From Serilophus lunatus (Eukaryota; Chordata; Aves; Passeriformes; Eurylaimidae): a stretch of 64,000 nt of DNA. Below are positions 39,341-52,400 of this stretch, one piece after another (within the stretch, counting starts at the first letter, position 1; each line of letters begins with the position of its first letter). Made by a program: the position numbers and the translations under genes. The notes beneath the pieces are model-generated. The model was not told the DNA's origin, searched no databases, and saw only the letters and a list, made by a program, of their open reading frames with translations. Where the stretch lies: contig VXBA01005478.1 in assembly GCA_013399895.1 (NCBI GenBank), forward strand, positions 147,794 to 211,793. The letters are read 5' to 3'.

Positions 39341-40007
39341 ATTAAACTACCACGAGCTGTGGACTAGAGGAAGCACAGGCTGAGTTTGGTGTCAGCCGAG
39401 TGGTGGCTGGATCTGGGCTCAACAAATGTCCAGGAGAGCAGCGAGCACAGCGGATTGTGGCCGGATCCAGGTGTACTCCCACGGACGCTGCTGTTTGGAA
39501 TTCCGATACTGATCACTTCAGGACTGCTGCTCCAAGCAGGATTCTTCACTGAACCCAATACAGCATTCACTTTTCGGGGGAATTTGATAGCTCTGACTTG
39601 CCTTGGGAAGGAGGCTGCCTTATGGCTGGTGGTGTTTTCCAGCACGTGATTACTGGAATGGCGAGGAACACGAGCTGCCAGAATCCAGGAGCTGAGTGGT
39701 ACCTCGTTCCCAAAGCTGAGGTTCCAGCTGGATGTTCCCCAGCAGCGGGAGTCAGACACCCCTCCCGGGGTTACCACAACGGGTGATCTGGCCCCCCTGC
39801 AGTAAGCGTTTGCACTTTTCCCTGAAAAACTTTGCGTTGCTTTGTCTCCGCTCCAGCTCCGCCTGACCACACTTTCCCCTTTTTTGGGGAGGGGATTTTG
39901 CTGTGACTCGCTCTTCATACCCCGTCCTGCTCGGAACGACGCCGGGGAACCCCCTCGGGCGGGTCCGTGTGCCCGGGGGCGCGGGCGGGTGTCCCGTTGC
40001 GGCGGGT

Positions 40008-40159
40008 NNNNNNNNNNNNNNNNNNNNNNNNNNNNNNNNNNNNNNNNNNNNNNNNNNNNNNNNNNNNNNNNNNNNNNNNNNNNNNNNNNNNNNNNNNNNN
40101 NNNNNNNNNNNNNNNNNNNNNNNNNNNNNNNNNNNNNNNNNNNNNNNNNNNNNNNNNNN
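40008..40159. other. Assembly gap (152 N)
   Basis: A run of 152 N inside the GC-rich island. The sequence to its right is a G-rich 12-bp tandem repeat, a likely cause of the gap. The true length may differ. Long ORFs that cross it are artefacts. Confidence 0.98.
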
Positions 40160-40187
40160 GGCGCCAGGGCCCGGCGGGCGCCCGTGG

Positions 40188-40262
40188 GATCGGGGCCGGG
40201 ATCGGGGTCGGGATTGGGGTCGGGATCGGGGCCGGGATCGGGGTTGGGATCGGGATCGGGAC
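40188..40262. repeat. 12-bp G-rich tandem repeat (gggatcggggyc), G-quadruplex-prone
   Basis: About six copies of gggatcggggcc/gggatcggggtc variants. Each unit has two runs of three to four G, so any two units can supply a four-tract G-quadruplex. It lies 125-200 bp upstream of the MBD3 ATG, in the promoter or 5'UTR. Confidence 0.85.
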
Positions 40263-40388
40263 GAGCCGGGTCCGCGGCGCCGCCTCCCGGGGGCAGCGGG
40301 ACCGCGGAAGAGCCGGCGGCGGGAGGAGAGCGCGTTGTCCGGGAAGAGGCGGCCGGAGCCAGGCGGGAGCGGGCCGGGAGGAGCCGCC

Positions 40389-40402
40389 ATGGAGCGGAAG
40401 AG
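40389..40402 (+). CDS. MBD3: MBD3 coding exon 1 (MERKR)
   Basis: The start is in a perfect Kozak context (gagccgccATGg). The exon encodes ATG-GAG-CGG-AAG-AG and is followed by GTGGGA as donor. The human protein begins MERKRW. The next bases read WER and then lose all similarity to the MBD, which fits an intron starting here. Confidence 0.8.
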
Positions 40403-43400
40403 GTGGGAGCGCTCGGCGGGGCCGCCCCGGGCACGGGGGGGGGGGGGCTCGGGCCGCGCTGCCCCGCGGGGGGGGGCCGGGGGAGGCCGGGCCGGGGGTG
40501 CGGCCACAGGGGGGGCGGCCCCCGGGGGGGCTCGGGGATGCTCAGCCCCCACCCCCCGGTGCTGCCCGTGCGGGGAGCAGCCCCCGCAAACCCCCGGGTG
40601 TGGCTTTTCTTTGGTTCCCAGATGAATACGGTGCTCGCGAGCGGCCGGGGGGCCGTCTCGCTCCGTCTCGGGGCTCGCTGTGCTGCTTTTATGGGGCGCT
40701 GAGGCATTTGGGGGAGGGCACGGAGGAGCCTGGCCGGGGGCTGCGGGGCCGCTGTTTGTGTCCCTGCCCGGAGGGACCATCTGGATCCTCCCCGCACCCA
40801 CGGGCTGGGCTGGGGAACTCGCGAGCGGGGGAGTGATTTATCCCTGTGTCCTTACCTGGCACTGCTTGTCGGGAAAATATATCCCGTCAGCTTGTGCATC
40901 TGTCACAGAATCATGGAATGGCTCGGGTTGGAAGGGACCCTAAGGCTCATCTCATTCCACACCCCCTGCCCTGGGCAGGGACACCTCCCACTGCCCCAGG
41001 TGGCTCCAGCCTGGCCTTGGGCACTCCCAGGGATGGGGCGGCCACAGCTTCAGGTCTCATTCTTTTTTTTTTAGAATCAGGTTGTGAGAAAAGTGGGAGT
41101 GAAGCAGAAAATACCGTCCTGGAGAGCAGAAAGCTGGAAGTGCCGCTGTGCTGCTGCAGCTCGGAGGGGGAGGGCAGGACGGGGCCACCAACAGCAGCTG
41201 AAGGCTCCAGAGATCCCTGTTGGCCCCAGAACTCGGTTGTAAAGTTACGGCATTGGAGCTGAACTTTAAAAAGAGGGAGAGAGAGGATAAGCAGCATGTT
41301 TTTATTCCCGAATTAAAATGGCTTGCTCCTCTGTTTCAATTTGAATGGAGATCAAATCCAGAACAGGGCTTTGTTGCACTAATTTTTGGTTACTTTTGTG
41401 TTACCTTAAAGTGGCACATACAGGTGTGGGACTCATTAATGCCTCTGCCAGTTCTGCCTGGTGCTTACCTGGGTGATTTCTCTGTCCAGCTCCCCTGGAT
41501 GTACAGATACAGTGAGGGTTTGTGGACAATTCCTGGTGAGGTGTCCAGTCTCTGGCTGGAAATTAAACCCTCCTGCAGGTGTGAATACCTGGGCAGGTTC
41601 TAAACCCAATCCTCCAACCTCATCCTTAGGAGAGTTTCTGGCTGATAATGGTGGGGCTTGTGGGCTGGATGTGGAGTGAGCAGGAAAGGTGAAGGATGCA
41701 GGATTTCAGGAAGGGAAGTATATCAAGGACTTTGTGAAAGAGGCAGGTTGTATTGGAGAGAGTTTTGAGCACAAAGGCTCCCTTCAAACTCACCCAGGGA
41801 AAGGAGAATTTAGTGCTGCTTTGTGGGGCTTTTCTTCAGAGTGTTTTTCTTCTGAAGGTTCTGCCAAGTGTCAGAGATTTGGGATCTGTGCTCGTCTCTA
41901 CCTCGAGTTGTTGGCATTGCTGGGAAACTTCCCAGATCTCTTATGAGGAGCTTATTTTGTTGATAACTCCTTACCTTTGCAGCACTACTGTAAAAAGTTG
42001 GAAGAAAACCTTTTTTTTTTTTTACGCTCCACCAAGGATATTTTAGTCAGGATACCTTATTCCCCCCAAAGAACTGTGGAGGAGAATTCATTTCCTGAGC
42101 CTGCACTTGGCTTTTCCTCTGTTGTTCTGGTTTGCTCACAGGAGAGCTCTTGTGATTTCTCTCATGAGAAGGGAACGGCCTCAGGTTGCACCAGGGAGGT
42201 TTAGATTAAATATTAGGGAAAATTTCTTCCCCCAAAGGGTTGCAAAGCCCTGGCACAGGTTGCCCAGGGCAGTGGTGGAGTCACCATCCTTGGCCCAGTG
42301 GATGTTGCCCTTGGGGTGGTGCTGGGTTCACAGCTGGTCCCGATGATCTTTTCAGGTCCTTTCCAACCTTAACAATTCCATGATTCCACAACGCTTGAGC
42401 TGAGCCTTCTAAAAACACCTGGTTCTGTGTGTGTCCGTCCCTCTGTTGTGGAGCTGCCCCTCGGGTCCTTGTTTAGGGCCGTGGTGCTTCTGCAAATTTG
42501 GAAGATTTTGTGTGTCTCGGAGTTCTTTGTTTTGGGTTTTTTTGGGGGGGTGGTCGGAGCCCAAACTGCTGAGCAACGACACCCTGTTACCCTGCAGGGC
42601 AGGGAGCAGCATCGTGCCTTCCTTGCTGCTGCCTGGGAGGGGCAGGTCGGGTCCCCGGGGCTCTGTGTGGAGGTGTGGGGTGGGCTGTGGCAGCTGGAGG
42701 AGTTGCCCACCTGATCTGCTTTGGTTTTATGCCAGTGCCAGCCCATCCCGGCCGGGGCGAGGCTGGGGATGCTCCATCGTGCCCCTGCAGTGTCCCGGGA
42801 CCCCCATCTCCCCGGGGGCTCTGCAGCCCCCCAAGGACTGGGGCAGAGCTGCGACAAGTGAGAGGAGGAGGAGGAGGCCACTGTGGAAAGGGAGAAGGAG
42901 AATCACGTCGTGCTCTGCTCCCGCCCCCAGGCCCTGAGCATCTGCTCAGCTCGCCCCTTTGCCCCGCATTATTCCCGTCTCCGTTTCTTCCCGAGGGCTG
43001 GGGTTGCTCGGCGTTTTTTGAGTGGCTTTTTTATGCCTTTTGTCCTTTGCTTCCCAAGTCGTGCAGATCCCTAAATGGGAGAGCGGGGCGGGGAGGAGAC
43101 TGGGAGGAGGGAGGAGGGGAGAGGGGCAGCTCTGCTGGAGGACACAAGGCAGGAGACAAAGGCTGAGCCGCACATGGAGCGCGAGGCAAAGGCTGCGAGT
43201 GCGGGCTGGGGGTGGCTCGGGTCGGGTCCCAGCGCCCGGGGGCTGCTTTGTTAGAGGGACCAGGAGGGGATAAAGCCTCGGAGCTGTTGATGGACGAGCA
43301 TGTAAAATCCTTTGCAGCTTTGCTTTCAGCCGCGGGGGAGGGTGACAGCCCCTCACTCGGGAGCCCCCGGGTCGGTGTGGGCTCCCAGCATCGATGTCTG

Positions 43401-46400
43401 CGGGGTTTGTTACTGTGAGAATTTGGGGGGTTGCAGCTTTGTGCAAAAGGGCCTTTTTCAAATCTTGGTGTCTGCAAACCGGGAGTGCAGAGCAGAGCTT
43501 TTGCTCTCGGTGGAAGGAGGTGAATTCCCTGGGGTGTGACATTTAAAGGGCACAGAGGCCCTTCATCAGTGCTCGGGGCTCTGAAATGGGGTGGGGTGAG
43601 TTTCTGTGCGTGGTGGTGGGCAGCCTGCAGTTCTGCTGCTCAAGTTTCGGGTTCTTTGGGCTCCCTCCCACCTCTCAGGTGTGTGGAGGTGCCCCCACAG
43701 TCCTGCATGTTGCTGCCACAGGGTCCCCAGAGCCCCCCAGCCCCTCCTTTCTGTGTTCACTGTCACCTTTGAGTTGTAGCTCTGCTCCTGACCTGCCTTT
43801 GTCCCAGAGGAGCTTGGGATGATCCTGCCTTTCACAAGACCTGACCAGAATAAAAGTGTTTCTTCTGAACATTTCAGTGCTTTTCCTTTGGGCCAAGCTT
43901 CCCCAGGAAGGGACAGGACTCTCAGTCATTTCAGGTGGGTTTTCTGACACGGTGGTGGAATTTGAGCAGCTTTTCAGATCTGTTGTAAAATGACCACAGC
44001 ACATACTAAACGCACAAGCTGAAGGGATCTTTTCACTTGGAACCCTGTCCCTGAGTGTATCTGGCTGTAGATCTGGAAGTTACTCTGTGCTTTACTGCAT
44101 TATTTTTAAAATTACAAAGACACTCAACCCTAAATTGGAGCAGCAGCTCTTGGAGGAGGAAGCAGTGCCATGTTCTTCATATCACAGGAGTTTCTCTTCT
44201 TGGCTTCACTGGCAGCTCTGCCCTAAAGCTGCTGGAGCTGGTTATTCCTCTCTCTGCACTGAGGCAGATAACCTCTTTATAAAGTGATTTCACATTTGAG
44301 GCTGGACCCAGGCTCTGGCCCTGGCTGCTTGTCCCTTCTCTGTGTTGTTGGGAGTGTTGGTGCAGCTCCACAGTGAACTGGTCCAGCCGAGGAATAACCA
44401 GTGATGGAGTGTTCCCTCCTCCTCTCCCTGCCCCCAAAAGATGGATTATTTCCCCCAGCTTGGTTCCTTTGCAATGAACACTTTGGTGTTGGAGCAGTGG
44501 TGGTGGCAGGGAAGAGATCCAGGCAGGAGAAGCAGCTTGGGAGCAGTTGGAGCCAGGAGCTTCCTAAGCAGATGCTGTGTGGGATGACCACAATCTTTAA
44601 GTTTTAACTCCTTTGAGATATGATTTCAGTGTTACTTAAATTCGCTTTAACCTTGCCTCAGTTTTTGGAGAGCTTTTAATACTTTGGGGTTTTGTGGGGT
44701 TGTTTTTTTTTCATGCACAGTCTAACTTGGGCCAATTGCTTTGCCCCTGTCCCATATGAGAAATTCTCTGCTCATGTTGTTTCTCCTTTAATAAAAGCTT
44801 CAGGTTAGGAGATAATGTGTGAAAATACTCTTTTCCCTTGAGATTTTTTTGCCCTTTTTTTTTCTATTTTCATTGACAAGACCCTGGCAAGGTTGTCACC
44901 AGTGGGAGGTGAGGTGGTTCCTGGCATTTTTGGTCTTAAAATGCCTTTTACCCCTTTAACCCACGCCAATATAATGGATTTACATGGAATGAGCTTCTCC
45001 TAGATGGGTACCAGGATTGAATATGCAAGTTGCAAGGTGGAAAAACCCAGAAGTGAGAGGAATTAAGGGAATACAGAGGTTTTGTTGTGATACTCAGTGA
45101 GAAGGTGAAGGATACTTGGTGCTTTTGTTTGTAGAGTTCTACACTGCAGCCATAACACACTGACTTTTTGCTTATGCATAAAAAAAGAGGCTATAATGTT
45201 ATTTTATTAAAAAAAACAAGAACCCCAAACACCAGGAAGGAGTTGGAGTGATCTGTGCCTGTTCTCCATGTCGAGTCTTTCATGGCAACCCAGGTATTTT
45301 ACAAGAGCCTCTCTTCCCTTTTGCCATTAATAGAAAGTTTTGCAAGGTTTTGACCTTTATCAGTTAATCCTTGGAATTCTTTGTTTTTCAGCTTGCCAGC
45401 AGTTAACTCCTCCTTCTGGGTAATCCTGAAGTTCAGGATGTAACCAGAGCTTTGCATTTAAACCTCAATGTGCTGCTCAAGGGGGAGGGAGAGGAGAGGA
45501 GGAGACATTTGTGGTGCTGCTCAAATGAAACACTCCTGGGAGAGGAAACTATGCTTGAAAAGGGGCATTTATTATCTGAGACAACTGAGTGAGAAGTTCT
45601 GTGCTGAGATCTCCCTTGCTGGTTTTTGTGGGAATTGTCAGTTTGTCTGATCTGAACCTTCCTCTTGACACAAAAACTCTTCAACACGATCTGCACTGAG
45701 TTTGTCTTTTCACAGTATCAGCAAGGTTGGAAGAGACCTTAAAGATCATCAAGTCCAACCCACAATCCAACAGCCCATCATCTAAACCATGGCACCAAGT
45801 GCCTCCTCCAGCAACTCTTGAACACCTCCAGGGTCAGTGACTCCCCCACCTCCCTGGGCAGCCCATTCCAATGGCAGATCACCCTCTGTGTGAAGAATTT
45901 CTTCCTGACATCAAGTCTAAACCTCCCCTGATGGAACTTTTCCACATGAGGAGTTCACACAAATATCATAATAACACCAACAACCTGATAACATAATTAA
46001 AAACATGACTATAAACAACATAAACCACCAATTTAGATTTTAACGTGGGCTTCCTCCTTGGAAGTTCAGCTTTTCAGGAAGGGAATGGAAAAGAGATGGA
46101 AGCCCAGGGGGTTGAAATGTCCCTCCCTGTTTCTTTCCCATGTTTTATTCAGCCCAAGTGGGAAGAAGTTCAGGAGCAAGCCCCAGCTGGCACGGTACCT
46201 GGGCAGCTCCATGGACCTGGGAACCTTCGACTTCCGCACGGGCAAGATGCTGATGAACAAAATGAACAAGAACAGGCAGAGGATGCGTTATGACTGCTCC
46301 AGCCAGGCCAAGGTAAGGGGGCAAGCAGCACCTCCTCCCTGCCAGGGCAGGCTCTGGGGTGGCTCAGTGTCTTGGAGCACAGGTGGGGTTGTGGGAGAAC

Positions 46401-49400
46401 ATCTCTGCTGGAGGGGGTGGGACAGATGCTGCAACTCCCTGCTGCTCCCCCGGGGGGTTGGTGCTGTGGAGAGTGGTGTGGTGCTGCTGCTGCTTCTGAG
46501 AGAAGGGCAGAGGAGAGGCTGTGTCCTTGTCCACAGAGAGGCTGTGTGCTTGCTCTCTTCACAATGCAAGAAGGTCTGGAGCTGTTGGAGAGAATCCAGA
46601 GGAGGCCCCAGAGATGCTCCAAGGGCTGGAGCCCCTCTGCTCTGGAGCCAGGCTGAGAGAGCTGGGGGTGTTCAGCTGGAGAAGAGAAGGATCCAGGGAG
46701 AGCTTGGAGCCCCTTCCAGAGCCTAAAGGGGCTCCAGGAGCTGGAGAGGGACTGGGGACAAGGGCTGGAGGGACAGGACACAGGGAATGGCTTCCACTGC
46801 CAGAGGGCAGGGATGGATGGGATATTGGGAAAGAATTGTTGGCTGTGAGGGTGGGGAGGCCCTGGCACAGGGTGCCCAGAGAAGCTGTGGCTGCCCCATC
46901 CCTGGGAGTGTCCAAGGCCAGGTTGAAGCCACCTGGGACAGTGGGAGGTGTCCCTGCCCATGGCAGGGGGTGGAATGAGATGAGCTTTAAGGTCCCTCCC
47001 AGCTCAAACCATCCCATGATTTTGTGGGGTGTGAGCTCATCTCCAGCATGGTCTCCTCCAGAGCCCCAGCTCCTGGGGCTGTGCAGCATCTCTGCCCTGC
47101 CTTGGCCTTTGATTTGGGAGGAGAGGAGAGATGTGGGTCCACAGGGATGAGGAGATGGTGGAGCCTCCTGCCAGTGACCCACTGGAGCTCTCCCAGGCCG
47201 TGCCAGTGTCTCAGCTTTGGGATTGATGGAAGGGGAGGAGGCATTTGGGGCATAAAAGCTCTAGAAGGGAGAGGATGGTGAGGCCTATTTGTAGGACAGA
47301 ATAAAAGAGTCTGTTTTGCACCTGGTAACTTGGACAGTTAAGGTTTATTCAGGATGACAGTGACATTGGAGGGCTGCCTGTCTGGATTGATCCACTCAAG
47401 TAATTCCTAAGGATGCTAAAAGCTTTCCCAGAATTCAAAAGCTGCTGCCTGTGCACCTTAAACATTAGTGTGGAAAAGGCACAATGCTTGTATTTTAAAT
47501 ACATCACCCAGTCAAGACTCAGACTCGTGGGGGTGATGGGAACATTCCCTCACAGCCCTGGGTGCTGCTGTGATATTTTGGGAGCTGCCCTGAGGCAAAG
47601 ACCAGCAGCTCACACTCCTCTCAGGCTAAAAATTGTGCCCAAGCCTCAACTGTACAAATCGTTGCCATTGGCTTCTGAATGGATCAGCACCCAGATGGTT
47701 CAGGATTATATTTGTCCTGAATACATCTTTTCTACATCTCATGAATAAATCTGTGAAGCAGACACAGTGTTTGCATCCTTGAGAACAAAGTGTATCCTAC
47801 AGCCATTCCAAGAGTTGCATGTTGGATTTTGGGGCTGAGGAACAGTCTTCCTGTGTTTCCACTAACAGAAAATGCAGTCACTGATAGTGGCTTCATATAA
47901 AAGCTGAGTTTTGATCAGAACGGATCCAGATTCCAACTCTGTTGGTCACAACTGGATTGAAGTGGAATGGTTTAGAATACTTTGTGGGTTCACCAACCAG
48001 CCTCTAAACCCCTCTTCATAATTTTTCTATTTATTGCAAATACTGTGTTGTAATCTCCTGTTTTAGTGATCTATATGTGGCTTGGCAAAGTGTTCTGCCT
48101 CCTAAATTCTGTCAAAATGGAGATAAAACTGGTGTGTAATAAACCAGAATGGGTGGAGGCTGATATGTTAAAGAGAATGAGTGGAAACCTTTGGGTTTGA
48201 TAGGTCTAAGGCAAGATTTGAATTTATTTATGCAATTTTAGCAGTCTGACTTGTATAACTTGAGATCAGACAAGATTTCAAGCCTGGACTCTTCCCTGCT
48301 GCACATCTTTGTGGCTGTAGCAGCATTTTAGCAAATTTAAACTGTTTCTGTGGGCTTTTCCTCTCTTTTTGTTTGAAATAGGGCAAGCCTGATTTGAACA
48401 CAGCCCTGCCAGTGAGACAGACTGCCTCCATCTTCAAACAGCCAGTAACCAAGATCACAAACCACCCCAGCAACAAGGTGAAGAGTGACCCCCAGAAAGC
48501 TGTGGACCAGCCCAGGCAGGTAAGGCTTCCAGCTTCTCCAGGAAACTGGGAACCTCCTGGATTTGTTACTGGGAGGATCCCAGAACAAACCACCCTAATT
48601 CTGTGATGCTGAACAAGTGCTCCCTGGCAATTTATGATCCCTGGTATTTCAGAATTCAGAAAAAAAAAATCATCTCTATTTTAACAGCAGAGCCTTGCAG
48701 TGCTTCCAGCTTTCAAAATCAGAACAAACCCTGTTCCCAGGCTGTAGGTACAGGCTGTGTGCACTGGGATTTATAAGCAGACTCCAAGTTTTGGTTAGAT
48801 GGTAGCTCTGGAGTACTTAAACCTTCATTTTCCTAATGATGAAATTAAGTATTATCTACAAATTTAGTCAGATGTTGTGACCACTGTAGGGGACACTTAG
48901 AGTTACTTTGGGGGACATTTAGGATTAGAGTCACTGTCAAATGGTCCAGTTGCATAAGAATTCCATGTTTGCAACCCATGTTCCACATCCAGTGCGGGGT
49001 TTGATGTAATGCAAGGGACTGTGTATCACTAGCAGTAAACTGCCAATCCTAAGATCACTTAAAATGTCACCATTAAGGCAAAATCAAAGTGTTTTTCTTA
49101 TCATGCTGTGTAATTGCAAATGACAGAATACACCAAAGTTAGGGAAATCTTTCAGTTTTTGCATCCTTTCACTAGGTGGAATTAGAGGGTGCTTAGGACA
49201 AGGTGGCTTTGAAGTTATGCACTGGTACAATAAGTTGTACCCATGGAAAGCAGCCTTTGGAAGGCATTCTCATTTCCTTGAGATCCCCTGGAACTGGCAG
49301 CCTGGTGCCTCCTCAGAGCTCACACCAGGGATCCTGGGAATCCTTCCCTGTAGTGAGTCCATCTTCATCTTTCTTTGGAAACTCAGTCCTCAGTTTCATT

Positions 49401-52400
49401 CCTCTGTTCAGGGGTTGTCATCAGTATCAATGATTAGGGCAGTTTAAGTTCTTACTGGTCAACTTGAATTAAAATACATTGTTCCAAGAAGGGAAAGTGA
49501 CTCAATACAATTTAAAAAATTCCCATTAAAGAGTACTCACTCCTCCCTTTGAGAACCTTTTGTGCAAACCTCAGAACTACATTTTGAAGGCAGTTCACAT
49601 GAGCCTAGTTCATCTAGAACCTTCAGGTGTGAGGTAGGTTCTCTATGAAATGGAGTTGGGTGATTTGTTTGGTGGTTGGGGCTGGTTTTTATGGTTTTTT
49701 AAACATATTGGCAGTTTTACCATGGTTTCCTTAGGAAGTAGGACCATTGTGTTCACAGTGTTGTTGCTATTCCTGTAGGTTTTTATAATTAAGACAGTAC
49801 AACAACACTGAAGGCAGGATTTGTGCCCCTGTTAAAATACTTTATCAGACTGCAGAATATTTGAACCTCTGAGCACAGACTGCAGATGTTTCTGCAAAAT
49901 TTGAAAGCAGTGCTGAGGCACTGGCTTAAAAATCACAGAATCCCAGAATAGTTTGGCTTGGAAAGATGAAGATCATCCAGTTCCACCCCCTGCCATGGAC
50001 AGGGACACCTTCCACTATCCCAAGTTGCTCCAAGCTCTGTCCAAACTGACCTTGGACACTTCCAGGGATGGGGCAGCCACAGCTTCTCTGGGCAAACAAA
50101 GAAAAAACCCTATTTGAAAGTCACAGGCTAAAGAATATCCACCCTGAGTGTGTTGGCTGTGACTGCCCATATTCCCCTTGTTGGAAAAGCCATGTGGGTT
50201 CAGTTGCACTTGGATTTGGGCAGACAGGAAAGTGGGGTGGGATGTGCATGCACTGTTTGGGGTAAATCCTTGGTTTCTCAAGACCTGGATGAAATTGAGG
50301 GTTTTCAAGGTGATTGATCCTCCAGCTCTGCCTTGATCCCCCTCATTCAGCCAAGATGGGAGAGCTGGAGGTGTATCAGGTGATAGGAATGACTCTCCAC
50401 CAAAGCAGGCATGGCTGTGCTCCTGAGAAACTGCTGGAGAGGAAGAACATAATACTTTACCTTGGATACAGTTCTTGCATTCCTTAACTTTCTGTGGGAT
50501 ATCTGAGACACCAGGGGAGGGATGGAGTGTAAAAGGGCTGTGTCACACTGTGGGTTGTAGCTGGAAGTCAGCAAGCCTGGCCTCACTGCTCCAGCTCAGA
50601 GCAGTGACAGTACCAGGCCCTGGAAGAAGAGAAAGTCTCTCTCAAGGCAGCAAACTGGGACAGAGGAGTTGTGGGGCTGACTGGCAGTGAGGATTGTCCT
50701 GCTGGCAGATCCCTGCTGCAGTTAATCCCCATTAAATTGTCCACAGCAGAGCTCTTCCCTCCCTGGACAGGAAGCAGTTGCTTTGTGGAGTTGTTTCATT
50801 TCTGTTTGTGCCAATAATCACTTCCCTGGGTTTCAGCTCTTCTGGGAGAAGAAGTTAAGTGGACTGAATGCCTTTGACATTGCAGAGGAGCTGGTGAAAA
50901 CAATGGACCTTCCCAAAGGATTGCAAGGTGATCCCTCAGGGGTGGTGTTTTGGTACCTGTCAGCAGTGAGCTGCAGGTGTTGTGTGTGACCTCCTTGCTC
51001 CCAGAGCCTGGCAGTGCCACGGCCATTCCTGCTGCAGCAGGAACTGTCAGTGCTCCCTGGGGGTCTTGGTGCCAACACTGAAGCAAAATTTCTTGACTTT
51101 TTGGGGATCCATTTTCCAGAAGCATCACAGAATCCAGAATAGTTTGGGTTGGAAGGGACCTTAAAGTTCATCCAGTCCCACCTCCTGCCATGGGCAGGGA
51201 CACCTCCCACTGTCCCAGGTGGCTCCAACCTGGCCTTGGACACTCCCAGGGATGGGGCAGCCACAGCTTCTCTGGGCACCCTGTGCCAGGGCCTGCCCAC
51301 CCTCACAGCCAACAATTCCTTCCCAATATCCCATCTCTCCCTCTCACTGCTCTGGCAGTGGGAAGCCATTCCCCCTTGTTCTGTCTCCAGGCCCTTCTCC
51401 CAGGTCCCTCTGCATTTCTTGGAGCCCCTTTAGGCCCTGGAAGGGGCTCTCAGGTCTCCCTGGAGCCTCCTCATTCAAGCAGAATGGAAACAGCTTCCAT
51501 TCCCAACTTTAGTTTTCTTATTGTTTTTTGTAACAGAATGAGGGATTGATCCAGGTTTCAATACCCCTGGAGAGCTGCACAGGTCCTGTTAGAAGCATTT
51601 AGTTCTGAGATTTATGCCATGTTAGCTTTCAAAAAGACAGCATGTGCTTTGCCATTAAAATTTAATCCCTGCTGTCCTGCTTTGCTGTTCTCTGCCTCGT
51701 GCACTGTTGGTTATGGACTTTCCCCCCTCTCCCAGGGGTGGGCCCTGGATGCACAGATGAAACTCTGCTCTCTGCCATCGCCAGTGCCCTGCACACCAGC
51801 ACCATGCCCATCACAGGCCAGCTCTCAGCAGCTGTGGAGAAGAACCCCGGGGTTTGGCTCAACACCTCACAGCCTCTCTGCAAAGCCTTCATGGTGACAG
51901 ATGAGGACATCAGGTATTCACTAGAAGTATCATTCCATGGGGTAACACAGTGCTTTTCTGGTTTTGTAAATGCCTGATGGAGCACTGTGGCCTGGAGAGC
52001 TAATCTGAATGGCTCTTGAGGGGTAGAGTAGACAAATATTGTTACACAAAGCTGCTCTCATCCTTAAAGGCCTTGAATTTTTTATTTTTGGCCATGCTCA
52101 GTTACTCTGAAGTTTCAAGTTCATGTTTGGTTTTCATGCCAAAGTTTCCTTTTGTTGACCAAGTTGTCTCAATACCTTGACTGAGGTACCTACCTCTGAG
52201 CAGAGATGGGGTTGGAGAAATCCTGAACAGTGTGATTGCATTCTCTTCACCTTCTTCTGTGTCAGTAAATGTAAAAACATAACATTTATGTATCAGCTAA
52301 ATCAAAGCCCTGAATGCTGTGGTGGCAGGGAACAAGGATGCAGTTTAATTAGCCACAAGTTGGCTTAGTAATGAATTATATTGCTAAATCAGGACTGGTC

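Larger units (their letters stand above)
34991..39940. other. Intergenic region between UQCR11 and MBD3
   Basis: It contains CR1 fragments at 35062, 36200 and 38696, AT-rich unique sequence and no supported gene. Several short ORFs are not conserved with anything I recognise. The last 600 bp (39340-39940) grow gradually GC-richer towards the MBD3 island. Confidence 0.6.
39940..40850. promoter_or_regulatory. MBD3: CpG island, MBD3 promoter
   Basis: Very high GC and CpG content around the first MBD3 codons, with G-runs of up to 13-14 (about 40435-40447). The island is interrupted by an assembly gap (40008-40159). No TATA box is seen. Confidence 0.75.
40403..46152. other. MBD3: MBD3 intron 1 region; expected MBD exon not found
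   Basis: It contains CR1 fragments (40903, 42195, 45715) and a second GC-rich stretch at 42560-43400. I searched the + strand for the missing MBD segment (CPALPQGWEREE / SGLSAGHRDVFYY) and saw nothing like it. An exon-like block at 42736-42857 encodes no MBD sequence. Confidence 0.6.

Noticed and set aside
39364..40797. 477-codon open frame on the - strand across the MBD3 CpG island
   Set aside because: It runs through the N gap, is built of Pro/Arg/Gly repeats from GC-rich DNA and the 12-bp repeat, and matches no family I know.
42736..42857. GC-rich exon-like block (acceptor ttttatgccag, donor GTGAGA) as the missing MBD3 exon
   Set aside because: It is 122 bp, not about 96, and none of its frames gives the MBD sequence.
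46521..47182. Open frames of 200 or more codons on both strands
   Set aside because: They are translations of a CR1 3' end; the same peptide pieces recur at 16, 53410 and 60508.
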